A DNA stretch of 64,000 bases from positions 518,501 to 582,500 of the forward strand of contig NZ_CP069396.1 in the NCBI RefSeq assembly GCF_016887565.1, read 5' to 3'. This document shows, in pieces, positions 25,777 through 35,649 of this stretch. Within the stretch, counting starts at the first letter, position 1. Each line of letters opens with the position of its first letter. This DNA is from Archangium violaceum (GTDB lineage: Bacteria > Myxococcota > Myxococcia > Myxococcales > Myxococcaceae). A program made the position numbers and the translations under genes. The notes below the pieces were generated by a model. The model did not search any database, was not told where the DNA came from, and saw only the letters and a list, made by a program, of their open reading frames with translations.

Positions 25777-26952
25777 ATGCATCGACACCCCTCCCGCGAC
25801 AAGTTCTGGCTGCCCGCGCTGGCGGCCCTGGCGCTGTCTTCCGCGTTGCCCGCGAGGGCCGCCGAGTGTCCCACCGGTCTCACGTGGCCCACGGAGGGCT
25901 GGCCCGATGGCCGGGCCGAGGTGGCCTCGGCGAGGGCGGCTCAGATCCAGGCCCTGGAGGACTATGCCTTCACGCTCCAGGGTGAGGACGAGGAGCGCAA
26001 GGGCGTGCGCACGGATGGGCTGCTCCTCATCCACAAGGGACGGGTGGTGTACGAGCGCTACGGGCGTGGCTTCGACGCGAGCAAGAGGCACCTGTCCTGG
26101 TCGGTGTCGAAGAGCTTCACCAGCGCGCTCGCGGGTATCGCGGTGAAGCGGGGCGCGGTGGCGCTGGACGACTCCATCTGCGAGTACGTGAAGGCGAGGC
26201 GGCAGGAGAGCTGCGCCATCACCGTGCGCAACCTGCTGGAGTTCTCCTCGGGGCTGGACTGGCGGGAGGACTACGAGAACGGCGGCAGCTACCAGACGTC
26301 CTCGGTGCTGGCGATGCTGTACGGCGAGGGCCGCCAGGACATGGCGTCCTTCGTCACCGGGCACGAGCTGAGTGACAAGCCGGGCACGTCGTGGAGGTAC
26401 TCGTCCGGGGATGCGACGCTGCTCGCCGGGGTGTTGGACGCGGCGCTGCGGCCCTCGCTGGGCAAGGACTGGGCGTGGACGCTGCTGCTCGACGTGCTGG
26501 GGATGAAGAGCGCCACCTGGGAGCGGGACGGCAAGGGCGTGGTGGTGGGCTCCTCGTACTTGCATGCCACGCCGCGAGACCTGGCGAAGCTGGGCTTCCT
26601 CTACCTCCATGACGGGTGCTGGGCGGGTGGGCGGGTGTTGCCGGCGAACTGGGTGACTCAGTCCACGCAGGTGTCCGAGCCCATCCGCCTGAAGTCCTAC
26701 GAGCGCGGCTCCGATGACGTGCAGGGCTGGCAGTGGTGGCTCAACCGTCCCATTCCCGGCGTACAGGCGGAGCTGCCCTGGCCGAGCGTGCCCGAGGGCG
26801 CCTACGCGGCACGTGGACACTGGGGGCAGTCCATCACCGTCATCCCCTCGAAGGAGCTGATCGTGGTCCGGACCGCGGACGACCGGGACGGGAGCTTCTC
26901 CCTGGACACGTTGCTGAAGCTGTCCCTCGCGGTGGTGGAGGAACTGCCATGA
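25777..26952 (+). CDS. Serine hydrolase of the beta-lactamase class C fold
   Basis: A 391-residue exported enzyme (signal peptide 1-27, ending ARAAE). The active-site SxxK is SVSK in LSWSVSKSFTSALAG near residues 109-112; the YxN-equivalent is YSSGD near 208; the third box appears as GHWGQ near 347. These features and GVRTDGLLLIHKGRVVYERYG fit the class C beta-lactamase/6-aminohexanoate-dimer hydrolase group more than true AmpC. It probably hydrolyses an amide or ester in the periplasm. Two cysteine-containing loops may form disulfides. The ATGA overlap couples it to the following small lipoprotein. Confidence 0.82.
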   Translation: MHRHPSRDKFWLPALAALALSSALPARAAECPTGLTWPTEGWPDGRAEVASARAAQIQALEDYAFTLQGEDEERKGVRTDGLLLIHKGRVVYERYGRGFDASKRHLSWSVSKSFTSALAGIAVKRGAVALDDSICEYVKARRQESCAITVRNLLEFSSGLDWREDYENGGSYQTSSVLAMLYGEGRQDMASFVTGHELSDKPGTSWRYSSGDATLLAGVLDAALRPSLGKDWAWTLLLDVLGMKSATWERDGKGVVVGSSYLHATPRDLAKLGFLYLHDGCWAGGRVLPANWVTQSTQVSEPIRLKSYERGSDDVQGWQWWLNRPIPGVQAELPWPSVPEGAYAARGHWGQSITVIPSKELIVVRTADDRDGSFSLDTLLKLSLAVVEELP

Positions 26953-27266
26953 AGACCTGGAGCCGGGTGACGGGGTTGCTCGCGTGTGGCGCGATCCTCT
27001 CCTGCGGGGAGAGCGACACGGTGCGGCGTCCCTACGACAACAATGACCTGCAGCTCGTGACTTCGTACACGGCGAAGGACTTCTGCTCCTGCGTCTTCGT
27101 GATGGAGATGAGCGAGGAGTATTGCCGGCGCTGGACGAAGGCGAGCCCCGCGGTGGCCACGGTGCACGTGGACTACAAGGAGCGCACGGTGCGGACGGCC
27201 GCGGCGCTGCTGTGGGGCGAGAAGGCCCGCTTCGTCAGCGAGCGCGACGGCTGCGTGCTGGAGTAG
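26949..27266 (+). CDS. Small cysteine-containing lipoprotein
   Basis: A 105-residue product with a lipoprotein-type leader (GAILSCGES). The mature part has four further cysteines (FCSCVFVMEM, EEYCRRW, DGCVLE) that could make two disulfides. No family is recognised. It overlaps the hydrolase stop by four bases and is likely produced with it, perhaps as a partner or inhibitor, which is only inference. Confidence 0.6.
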   Translation: MKTWSRVTGLLACGAILSCGESDTVRRPYDNNDLQLVTSYTAKDFCSCVFVMEMSEEYCRRWTKASPAVATVHVDYKERTVRTAAALLWGEKARFVSERDGCVLE

Positions 27267-27373
27267 GTGTCCGTCTTCGAGCCTGGGTGGACAGATGGAG
27301 CGGGAGGTGCCCGTGAGTGCCGGTCTATCCAGGTCTCGAGTCGTGCGGTGTTGGGTGGCCCTGTTCGCAGTAA

Positions 27374-28090
27374 GTGAATCACCCGCGCAGCGAGGCCTTC
27401 TACAACAAGGAGACGCTCTTCGGCATCCTGGCGAAGGCGGCTCTCGGAGAGCCCGCCCTCCTGCTTCCGAATGAGCGCAATCTGCGTCCCGACATCACCG
27501 ACATCACCGTCTGGGTCGTCTTCGAGATCAAACCCTCGGGTGAACAGGGCCTCCAGGAAGGGCGGCAGGATGTGCGGACCTATCTGGCCGCGCTGAACCG
27601 GGTCGTGGCTCCAGAAATGAGCTTCTCGGGAGGGACGGATTTCCGAGGACAGATCCTGATCCGTTTCGCTCAGGGGCAATATATCTGGCGCTTGGAGTGG
27701 CAGACCACCGAACCCGGAGTGGTCCAGTATCGGTGGAACCGAAGTCAGCAACGCTTCGAATCAGAAGCAGCCGCGTATCAGGCCGGGCAGTGGGTGGAGC
27801 TCACCGTTCAGGAGATGCAGCAATACGGTGGGTGGGTGGGACAGGCCGTTGAAGGCATGGTCACCCGACGCGAGCAACTCGCCACGTTCAGCGGAAGCGT
27901 GGGCCTGGTCATCCACGTCATCGGCGATGTCGCGACGGCCGTTTTCTCGAGTGTGACCTTCGGCGGGATGGGCTCGGGCTCCGGGGCTCGGCAGCCCCCT
28001 ACCCAGGGGGGTGGACAGGTCATCCCCTTTCCCGCGCGGCCTCCACCCACCGCGCCTCCTGCGAAGATGCCCGCCGCCGCGGGCATGTGA
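27374..28090 (+). CDS. Putative PD-(D/E)xK-signature protein, possible effector
   Basis: A 238-residue product with GTG start directly after an in-frame TAA and no convincing ribosome site, so the 5' end may have been lost. Residues 39-53 read PDITDITVWVVFEIK: Pro-Asp, ten residues, then Glu-x-Lys, which is the spacing of PD-(D/E)xK nuclease cores. The segment 55-130 is beta-rich (RGQILIRFAQGQYIWRLEW). A hydrophobic stretch lies at about 177-197 and the tail is Pro-rich (GGGQVIPFP). Base composition is visibly less GC-rich than its neighbours. Its stop overlaps the next gene's GTG. A toxin/effector reading is inference; a structural protein is possible. Confidence 0.55.
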   Translation: MNHPRSEAFYNKETLFGILAKAALGEPALLLPNERNLRPDITDITVWVVFEIKPSGEQGLQEGRQDVRTYLAALNRVVAPEMSFSGGTDFRGQILIRFAQGQYIWRLEWQTTEPGVVQYRWNRSQQRFESEAAAYQAGQWVELTVQEMQQYGGWVGQAVEGMVTRREQLATFSGSVGLVIHVIGDVATAVFSSVTFGGMGSGSGARQPPTQGGGQVIPFPARPPPTAPPAKMPAAAGM

Positions 28091-28917
28091 CATTTGATAG
28101 GACGTGCCTCCATATGGCGCCTGGGCAGTCTCCCTCTCTTCAGATGCCGTCCTTCCTCCATGGCCTCTACCCCGAGGTCCATCGGAAGACGCGAACGGAG
28201 GGACTCCGGTGTGGCGAGCAGTACCGGAAGGACGGTTCCTTTCCTCCTCCCCGAGAGCTGTTGGAGGTGCCACCGGGTGAGGTCGTGGTCGCACACGACG
28301 TCGTTGATTTTCAGCGAGAGCGCCCCGTCTGGCGGCTGCACCTGATCTCTCGCGTCATGGAAGGACTGTACGAGGCCCTGGATTGGCAGAGCCCAATCCC
28401 CGTGAGGGATGCCTACGAGGAGTTCTGTCGCGAAACGGCCTGGGGTGCGTTGTACTTCGCCATCTCGCCCACGGCACCGAAGAGCGCGGAACGTACGGCA
28501 CTGCGCCTCCAGGCCGTCCTGCGTTTCTGGGAGCCGCTCCAGTCCGCGCGCTACCTCTTCAGCTCCCCACGGGCCGCGCTCACCTTGGAAGAACTGATGA
28601 GGGCCTCCTGCGACTGGGCCATGGATGCGTGGTGCCCCGAGGGCGAGGATTCGGTACGTGCACGTCTGGAGTCGGCGGCGGCCCGGATGGCCCGAGCGAC
28701 GCGGGAGGACAGCATCGAGGCCATTCTTCGCGAGATGCCGCGGGCGCTCGTACATGCCCGCGATTTGAAGCACCGGGACGTGGTGGGTGATCCCCTTCTC
28801 CTGCGCGAGCGTCTCGCGGCGCTCGACCCACGCGCGTTCGACCGGGTGTCCGGTGCCTGCACGTCGGATGTGCTCGCGCTGCTGTATGCCTGGGATCGGC
28901 AGCTCGGAAAGCACTAG
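28087..28917 (+). CDS. Partner of the PD-(D/E)xK-signature gene, function unknown
   Basis: A 276-residue soluble protein, mixed alpha/beta at the start and helical after residue 95 (SRVMEGLYEALDW, EELMRASCDWAMDAW). No family is recognised. The GTG start overlaps the preceding stop as GTGA; an in-frame ATG at 28114 is an alternative. Coupling, similar base composition and size make it a candidate immunity or accessory protein for the upstream product. It ends three bases before a convergent regulator gene. Confidence 0.55.
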   Translation: MTFDRTCLHMAPGQSPSLQMPSFLHGLYPEVHRKTRTEGLRCGEQYRKDGSFPPPRELLEVPPGEVVVAHDVVDFQRERPVWRLHLISRVMEGLYEALDWQSPIPVRDAYEEFCRETAWGALYFAISPTAPKSAERTALRLQAVLRFWEPLQSARYLFSSPRAALTLEELMRASCDWAMDAWCPEGEDSVRARLESAAARMARATREDSIEAILREMPRALVHARDLKHRDVVGDPLLLRERLAALDPRAFDRVSGACTSDVLALLYAWDRQLGKH

Positions 28918-28920
28918 TCC

Positions 28921-30735
<1,815 letters not shown>

Positions 30736-31140
30736 CTCTGATGCGCTCCCGCGTCAACGGTGAAGCCAGGGCGGAATTCCAGAGAAATCAAGAGAATGGC
30801 TTTTCGTCCAGAGGGGGCGACCGCGGGCGAGGGTGCTGGCTCGGTGGGCGTCGGGGCGCCCTGCTTCAATTCCGAAGCACCTCTCGGGCTGGTGGTGGAG
30901 GGGAGACGATTCGCGCCATTGCGTACAGATACAGCCATTGTATGCGCGGGTGTCGCGGAGGCTGACAGGGGGGGTCGAGCCAGTGTGAGGGAGCGCGCAC
31001 TCGGGGAGGGGGAGTCGTCGGCCAGGAGACGCGAGAAGAGGAGGGAGAGCGGTGCCGGCTGCGAGAGGCGTGGTTAGGGTGGACCATGAGCGCTTCGCGG
31101 CGGGCGGAGCCCGGGGTCCGGCGCACCTGGAGGGAGAGGG
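30736..31140. other. 405-bp intergenic region, divergent genes
   Basis: It separates the PilZ activator from the first DUF2378 gene. A weak plus-strand promoter-like pair is TTGCGT (30919-30924), 16 bases, TATGCG (30941-30946), and the same spot contains an imperfect palindrome GCGTACA/TGTATGC. A purine-rich stretch precedes the DUF2378 start. An open frame here (30760-31077) has no family features and is not called. Confidence 0.35.
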
Positions 31141-31773
31141 ATGGTGCCAATGAGCACGAGCATCTGTGAGGTCGGGGTGGACCGGGGCACGCAGGATTTG
31201 CGCGGGGACCTGGAGCGGAAGCTCTCGCTGGCGACGCCCATGGACACGGTGCGGGGCATGTTCTGCCTGGGCACGCTGGATGCGGTGAGGTCGCTGGCGG
31301 GCGAGGCGGCCATGCGCCTGTGCGTGGAGGCGGGAGGCGAGCCGCGCTTCGTGGAGTTCTTCAACTACCCGGTGAGCACCTACCTGAGGGTGAACGACGC
31401 GGCGGCGCGGGTGCTGGAGCCGAGGTGCGGCGGGTGGGAGGAGGCGCAGCGGCAGCTGGGGCGGCGCGCCACGGCGGACATGCTGCGCTCGGCGGCGGGC
31501 AAGGCGTTGATGATGCTCTGCAAGGGCGAGTCGCGGCGGCTGATGGGGATATTGCCCTCGGCGTACCGGTCGGCGGTGAGCTACGGGGACCGCTCGGTGG
31601 TGTGGGATGGGGCCTCGCGTGGCCGCATCCTGATGAGGCGCGACTTCATGCCGAGCGCGTACCACGAGGGCGTGCTGATGGCGGCGCTGGAGCAGGTGAA
31701 CGCGCGCTCGGTGTCGGTGCGGGCCTGGAGGATGGGGGTGCTCGACTGTGAGTACCTCGTCTGCTGGCAGTAG
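31141..31773 (+). CDS. DUF2378 (TIGR02265) family protein, copy 1
   Basis: A 210-residue protein of the roughly 200-residue family almost confined to myxobacteria. Typical blocks are MDTVRGMFCLGTLDAVRSLAGEAA, YPVSTYLRVNDAAARVLEP, and the C-terminal RGRILMRRDFMPSAYHEGVLMAAL followed by a short beta ending (LDCEYLVCW). The biochemical role is unknown; myxobacteria carry many paralogues. GGAGGG precedes the ATG at 31141; a second in-frame ATG lies three codons on. A paralogue follows 241 bp downstream on the same strand. Confidence 0.85.
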   Translation: MVPMSTSICEVGVDRGTQDLRGDLERKLSLATPMDTVRGMFCLGTLDAVRSLAGEAAMRLCVEAGGEPRFVEFFNYPVSTYLRVNDAAARVLEPRCGGWEEAQRQLGRRATADMLRSAAGKALMMLCKGESRRLMGILPSAYRSAVSYGDRSVVWDGASRGRILMRRDFMPSAYHEGVLMAALEQVNARSVSVRAWRMGVLDCEYLVCWQ

Positions 31774-32014
31774 CGCGGGCGCAAGCTTTGCGCCTCGGTG
31801 AGGCGCGGGCGCGTGCAGGATTTTCGTCCCGTGGGCCAGGTGGGTGTCGGCCAATGGACTCACGATGGGACGGGGGGTGCTGGGGGGCCACGAAGTGTGG
31901 AATGGCGGACGGAATGGGTCCGCATGGACCCTCACGGCACATGGGATGCAGCGGGAAGCGCCTCACGCGTGGCGGAGATGGGCCGCGCATCCTCCAGCTC
32001 CGGGGTAACGGCCA

Positions 32015-32632
32015 ATGTGCATCGAGGCGGTGACGCTGTCGGAAGCGGCGTGCGGTTGGGAGCGGGACCTGGAGTGGAGGATGTCCAGGGCGGCACCGGA
32101 GGACACGGTGCGGGGACTGTTCTTCAACAGCGTGCTGACGGCGGTGAGGAAGCTGGGGTGCGAGGCGGCGGTGAGGAGCTGCCATGAGGCGGGTGGAGAG
32201 GGGCGGTTCCTCGACTTCTATAGCTACCCGCTGAGGACGTTCCTGCGGCTGTTGGGGTGCGCGGCGCGGGAGCTGGGAGCGAGGATGGGAGGAGGCGAGG
32301 CGGTGCTGCGCGAGCTGGGGCGGCACGCGAACGCGGGCTTCCTGGCCTCGCCGGTGGGGCGGATGGCGGTGCTGATGTCCTACGGCAGCCCGAGACGGAT
32401 GATGGAGAGCATGCCGGACATGTACCGGCACTCGCTGAGCTTCGGGGAGCAGTGGGTGGTGTGGACGGGGCAGAGCCGGGGCCGCTTCGTGTTGAGGGGA
32501 GACTTCCTGCCGTCGGCGTGCCACGAGGGCGTGCTGGAGGCGATGTTGGAGTCATCGGGCGGACGCCGGGTGCGGGTGTCGCGCGAGTGGACGCACGAGT
32601 TGGATGGGGAGTACGCGTTCAGCTGGGGGTAG
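32015..32632 (+). CDS. DUF2378 (TIGR02265) family protein, copy 2
   Basis: A 205-residue paralogue of the preceding gene: EDTVRGLFFNSVLTAVRKLGCEAAV, YPLRTFLRLLGCAARELG, RGRFVLRGDFLPSACHEGVLEAML and the same kind of beta-rich end (LDGEYAFSW). The match runs the whole length without gaps larger than a few residues, so the pair arose by tandem duplication of the gene family. It lies 15 bp before rnhA and may be cotranscribed with it. Confidence 0.85.
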   Translation: MCIEAVTLSEAACGWERDLEWRMSRAAPEDTVRGLFFNSVLTAVRKLGCEAAVRSCHEAGGEGRFLDFYSYPLRTFLRLLGCAARELGARMGGGEAVLRELGRHANAGFLASPVGRMAVLMSYGSPRRMMESMPDMYRHSLSFGEQWVVWTGQSRGRFVLRGDFLPSACHEGVLEAMLESSGGRRVRVSREWTHELDGEYAFSWG

Positions 32633-32647
32633 GATGGAGGGCCTCGC

Positions 32648-33136
32648 ATGTCCCTACCCCTGGTCCACATCTATTGTGATGGCGCGTGCTCACCGAACCC
32701 TGGCATTGGAGGCTGGGGTTCCATCCTGATTTCGCCGGCGCACGGCAACGCGAGGCGGGAGCTGAGCGGGGGGGAGCCGGAGACGACGAACAACCGGATG
32801 GAGCTGACGGCGGCGCTGATGGCGCTGAGGGCGTTGAAGGCGCCGTGCCGGGTGGAGCTCTTCACGGATTCAAAGTACGTGCGCAACGCCTTCGAGGAGA
32901 AGTGGCTGGAGAAGTGGCAGCGCACGGGTTGGAAGACCTCGAGCAAGCAGCCGGTGCAGAACGAGGACCTGTGGAGGGCGCTGTTGGAGCAGACGAAGGT
33001 GCACCAGGTTCGATGGAACTGGGTGCGAGGGCACGCGGGGCACGAGGAGAACGAGAGAGCGGACGCGTTGGCGGTGGCGGCGAGGCTGGCCCTGGCGGCG
33101 AAATACCCCTCTCCCTCTGGGAGAGGGACGGGGTGA
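32648..33136 (+). CDS. rnhA: Ribonuclease HI
   Basis: A 162-residue RNase HI that cuts the RNA strand of RNA-DNA hybrids. All catalytic residues are present: D11 ([11 protein letters not shown]), E52 ([10 protein letters not shown]), D74 (LFTDSKYV) and D139 (ENERADALA), plus H129 in [11 protein letters not shown]. The last ten residues ([10 protein letters not shown]) are translated from a REP-like element that carries the stop codon, so the natural C-terminus was probably replaced when the repeat inserted. Residues 150 onward are dispensable in the family, so activity is expected to be intact. Confidence 0.95.
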   Translation: MSLPLVHIYCDGACSPNPGIGGWGSILISPAHGNARRELSGGEPETTNNRMELTAALMALRALKAPCRVELFTDSKYVRNAFEEKWLEKWQRTGWKTSSKQPVQNEDLWRALLEQTKVHQVRWNWVRGHAGHEENERADALAVAARLALAAKYPSPSGRGTG

Positions 33137-33140
33137 GGGT
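33107..33140 (+). repeat. REP-like palindromic element, copy 4, overlapping the rnhA 3' end
   Basis: CCCTCTCCCTCTGGGAGAGGG then ACGGGGTGAGGGT. Its TGA at 33134-33136 ends rnhA. It is followed by TATACAGACCCGTATTC, which recurs after copy 7 as TATACAGCCCCGTGTTC. Confidence 0.8.
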
Positions 33141-33196
33141 ATACAGACCCGTATTCCCCCCTCGAGACGCCAGAGGAGAACAGGGAGGACCCCGAG

Positions 33197-33613
33197 ATGG
33201 ATCCGCGAACCGCGGGTGACGACGAATTCCTGGAGTCAGTGGAGACCACGAAGTGGCCAGGGGAGCACTTCGGGCACCGGGAGCACGTGAGACTGGGGTG
33301 GCTGTACCTGCGCCGTGAAGGACCGGAAGCGGGCTACGAACGGCTCCGGAGCACCATCCAGCGATACGCGGCGGCGCTAGGTGCCGCGGGCAAGTACCAC
33401 GAGACGGTGACGAGGGCGTGGAGCGCGCACGTCTACGGCGCGCTGAAGGAAACGCCGACGCTCGAGCCGTTCGAGGCCTTCCTGAAAGCACACCCGGAAC
33501 TGCTGAACGGCAGACTCCTGGAGCGCCACTACCGCAAGGAGACGCTGGACTCGGAGGCCGCGCGGCGAGAGTGGGTAACGCCAGACGTCTCGCCGCTGCC
33601 CGGGTTCCCGTGA
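33197..33613 (+). CDS. Conserved small protein, function unknown
   Basis: A 138-residue soluble protein, mostly helical. It contains HREHVRLGWLYLRREGPEAGYERLRSTI-like residues and YHETVTRAWSAHVY, a pattern (His-Arg-Glu-His and a later Tyr-His-Glu-Thr) that I have seen in small conserved bacterial hypotheticals; the repeated His/Glu residues suggest a metal site. GGAGG eight bases before the ATG fixes the start. It stands alone between the rnhA repeat and a convergent oxidoreductase. Confidence 0.6.
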   Translation: MDPRTAGDDEFLESVETTKWPGEHFGHREHVRLGWLYLRREGPEAGYERLRSTIQRYAAALGAAGKYHETVTRAWSAHVYGALKETPTLEPFEAFLKAHPELLNGRLLERHYRKETLDSEAARREWVTPDVSPLPGFP

Positions 33614-33668
33614 GGCACGGCGGAGAGGACCTGCCATCCAGAGCAGGCCCTCTCCAGGAGCACGGCCG

Positions 33669-34679
<1,011 letters not shown>

Positions 34680-34807
34680 GGTGCTCCTGTCGGGTGGGGG
34701 ACGAAAGACCTCGTCCCACGTGAAAGCCAGGGTACGGAGAGGATGCCGGAGGAGGCGTTTCGATTCAGAGAGAACTGGCCAGGGAGCGTACGAGACAGCA
34801 CGATGAG

Positions 34808-35506
34808 GTGGTGAGTACTCGTCATGTCGCAGGCAGCGGGCGGGAGGAGATCCTCGTGGCGGCGATCCGGGAGTTCGCGGACCACGGCTACGCGGGCGCG
34901 ACGACGGCGGGCATCGCGCGGCGGGCGGGGGTGACGCAGCCGCTGGTGCACCACCACTTCGGCTCGAAGAAGGGCCTGTGGAACGCCGTGCTCGAGGACC
35001 TCTTCCTCGAGCTGCGCACCGTGATGGGGGAGGCCCTGCGCAAGGTGGAGGGAGCGGACCGGTCCACCCGGCTGACGCACCTGCTGCGCGCCTTCGTGTG
35101 CTTCAGTGGACGGCGCCCGGAGCTCTCCCGCCTCATCCGCACCGAGAGCAGCACGGGGGGCGAGGGCTTCGAGGACCTCTTCGAGAGCCGGCTCTCGGTG
35201 GCGCTGTCCTTCCTGCTGAAGGAGCTGTCCGCGGCGGTGGAGGAAGGGACGATCCGTCCGGTGGACTCGCGCTTCGCCTACTTCGCCATCATCGGCGCGA
35301 GCACCCAGGCCTTCGCGCAGCCCGAGCTGGCCCGGCGCGCCTTCGGGCTGGACGTGAAGGATGAGCAGTCCATCGAGCGCTACGCGGACCTGGTGGTGGA
35401 GCTGGTGACCCAGGGACTTCGCGTCACCCCGGAGAGGAAACGCCCGGTGGCCCGGAAGGGCCCGGCCTCCCGCTCCAAACAGCGCCGACATTCCTCCTCC
35501 TCCTGA
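34808..35506 (+). CDS. TetR-family transcriptional regulator
   Basis: A 232-residue repressor. The N-terminal helix-turn-helix is clear: GREEILVAAIREFADHGY-like start, GATTAGIARRAGVTQPLVHHHFGSKKGLW. The C-terminal ligand domain (from about 70) is diverse as usual, and the last 25 residues are Lys/Arg/Ser-rich. Two adjacent GTG codons (34808, 34811) are possible starts; neither has a strong ribosome site. Position suggests control of the divergent reductase gene and/or the CYP102 gene 143 bp downstream. Fatty-acid-responsive TetR repressors (for example BM3R1 in Bacillus) sit beside CYP102 genes elsewhere. Confidence 0.88.
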   Translation: MVSTRHVAGSGREEILVAAIREFADHGYAGATTAGIARRAGVTQPLVHHHFGSKKGLWNAVLEDLFLELRTVMGEALRKVEGADRSTRLTHLLRAFVCFSGRRPELSRLIRTESSTGGEGFEDLFESRLSVALSFLLKELSAAVEEGTIRPVDSRFAYFAIIGASTQAFAQPELARRAFGLDVKDEQSIERYADLVVELVTQGLRVTPERKRPVARKGPASRSKQRRHSSSS

Positions 35507-35572
35507 CCACAGGGGCCTGCCTGGCGGCACACGGACCCTCCTGACACCTGCCCGCGACACGGGCGGGCCGGG

Positions 35573-35601
35573 TTGACGCGGCGCGCCCAGGTGCTTATAG
35601 C
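35573..35601 (+). promoter_or_regulatory. Strong sigma-70-type promoter candidate for CYP102
   Basis: TTGACG (35573-35578), a 17-base spacer and TATAGC (35596-35601) give one of the best -35/-10 matches in the window. Transcription would start near 35608, inside the palindromic sequence, leaving a leader of about 40 bases before the P450 start. Confidence 0.65.
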
Positions 35602-35626
35602 TCAATAAGGCTGATTGCCCTATAAG
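35594..35626. promoter_or_regulatory. Palindromic operator candidate over the CYP102 promoter
   Basis: CTTATAG (35594-35600) and CTATAAG (35620-35626) are perfect inverted arms. Nested in the left part is CTTAT-AGCTCA-ATAAG (35594-35609), a 16-bp palindrome overlapping the -10 and start site. Size and place suit a TetR-type repressor, most simply the one encoded just upstream. Confidence 0.5.
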
Positions 35627-35649
35627 TCCCCAGGGACAGGAGTCCTCGA

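Noticed and set aside
27294..27470. Short frame starting MEREVPVSAGLSRSRVVRCW
   Set aside because: It looks signal-peptide-like but ends out of frame with the following gene after 58 codons; kept only as a hint of a lost 5' end.
30760..31077. 105-codon frame in the gap before DUF2378 copy 1
   Set aside because: No recognisable motif, no clear ribosome site and a composition typical of chance frames.
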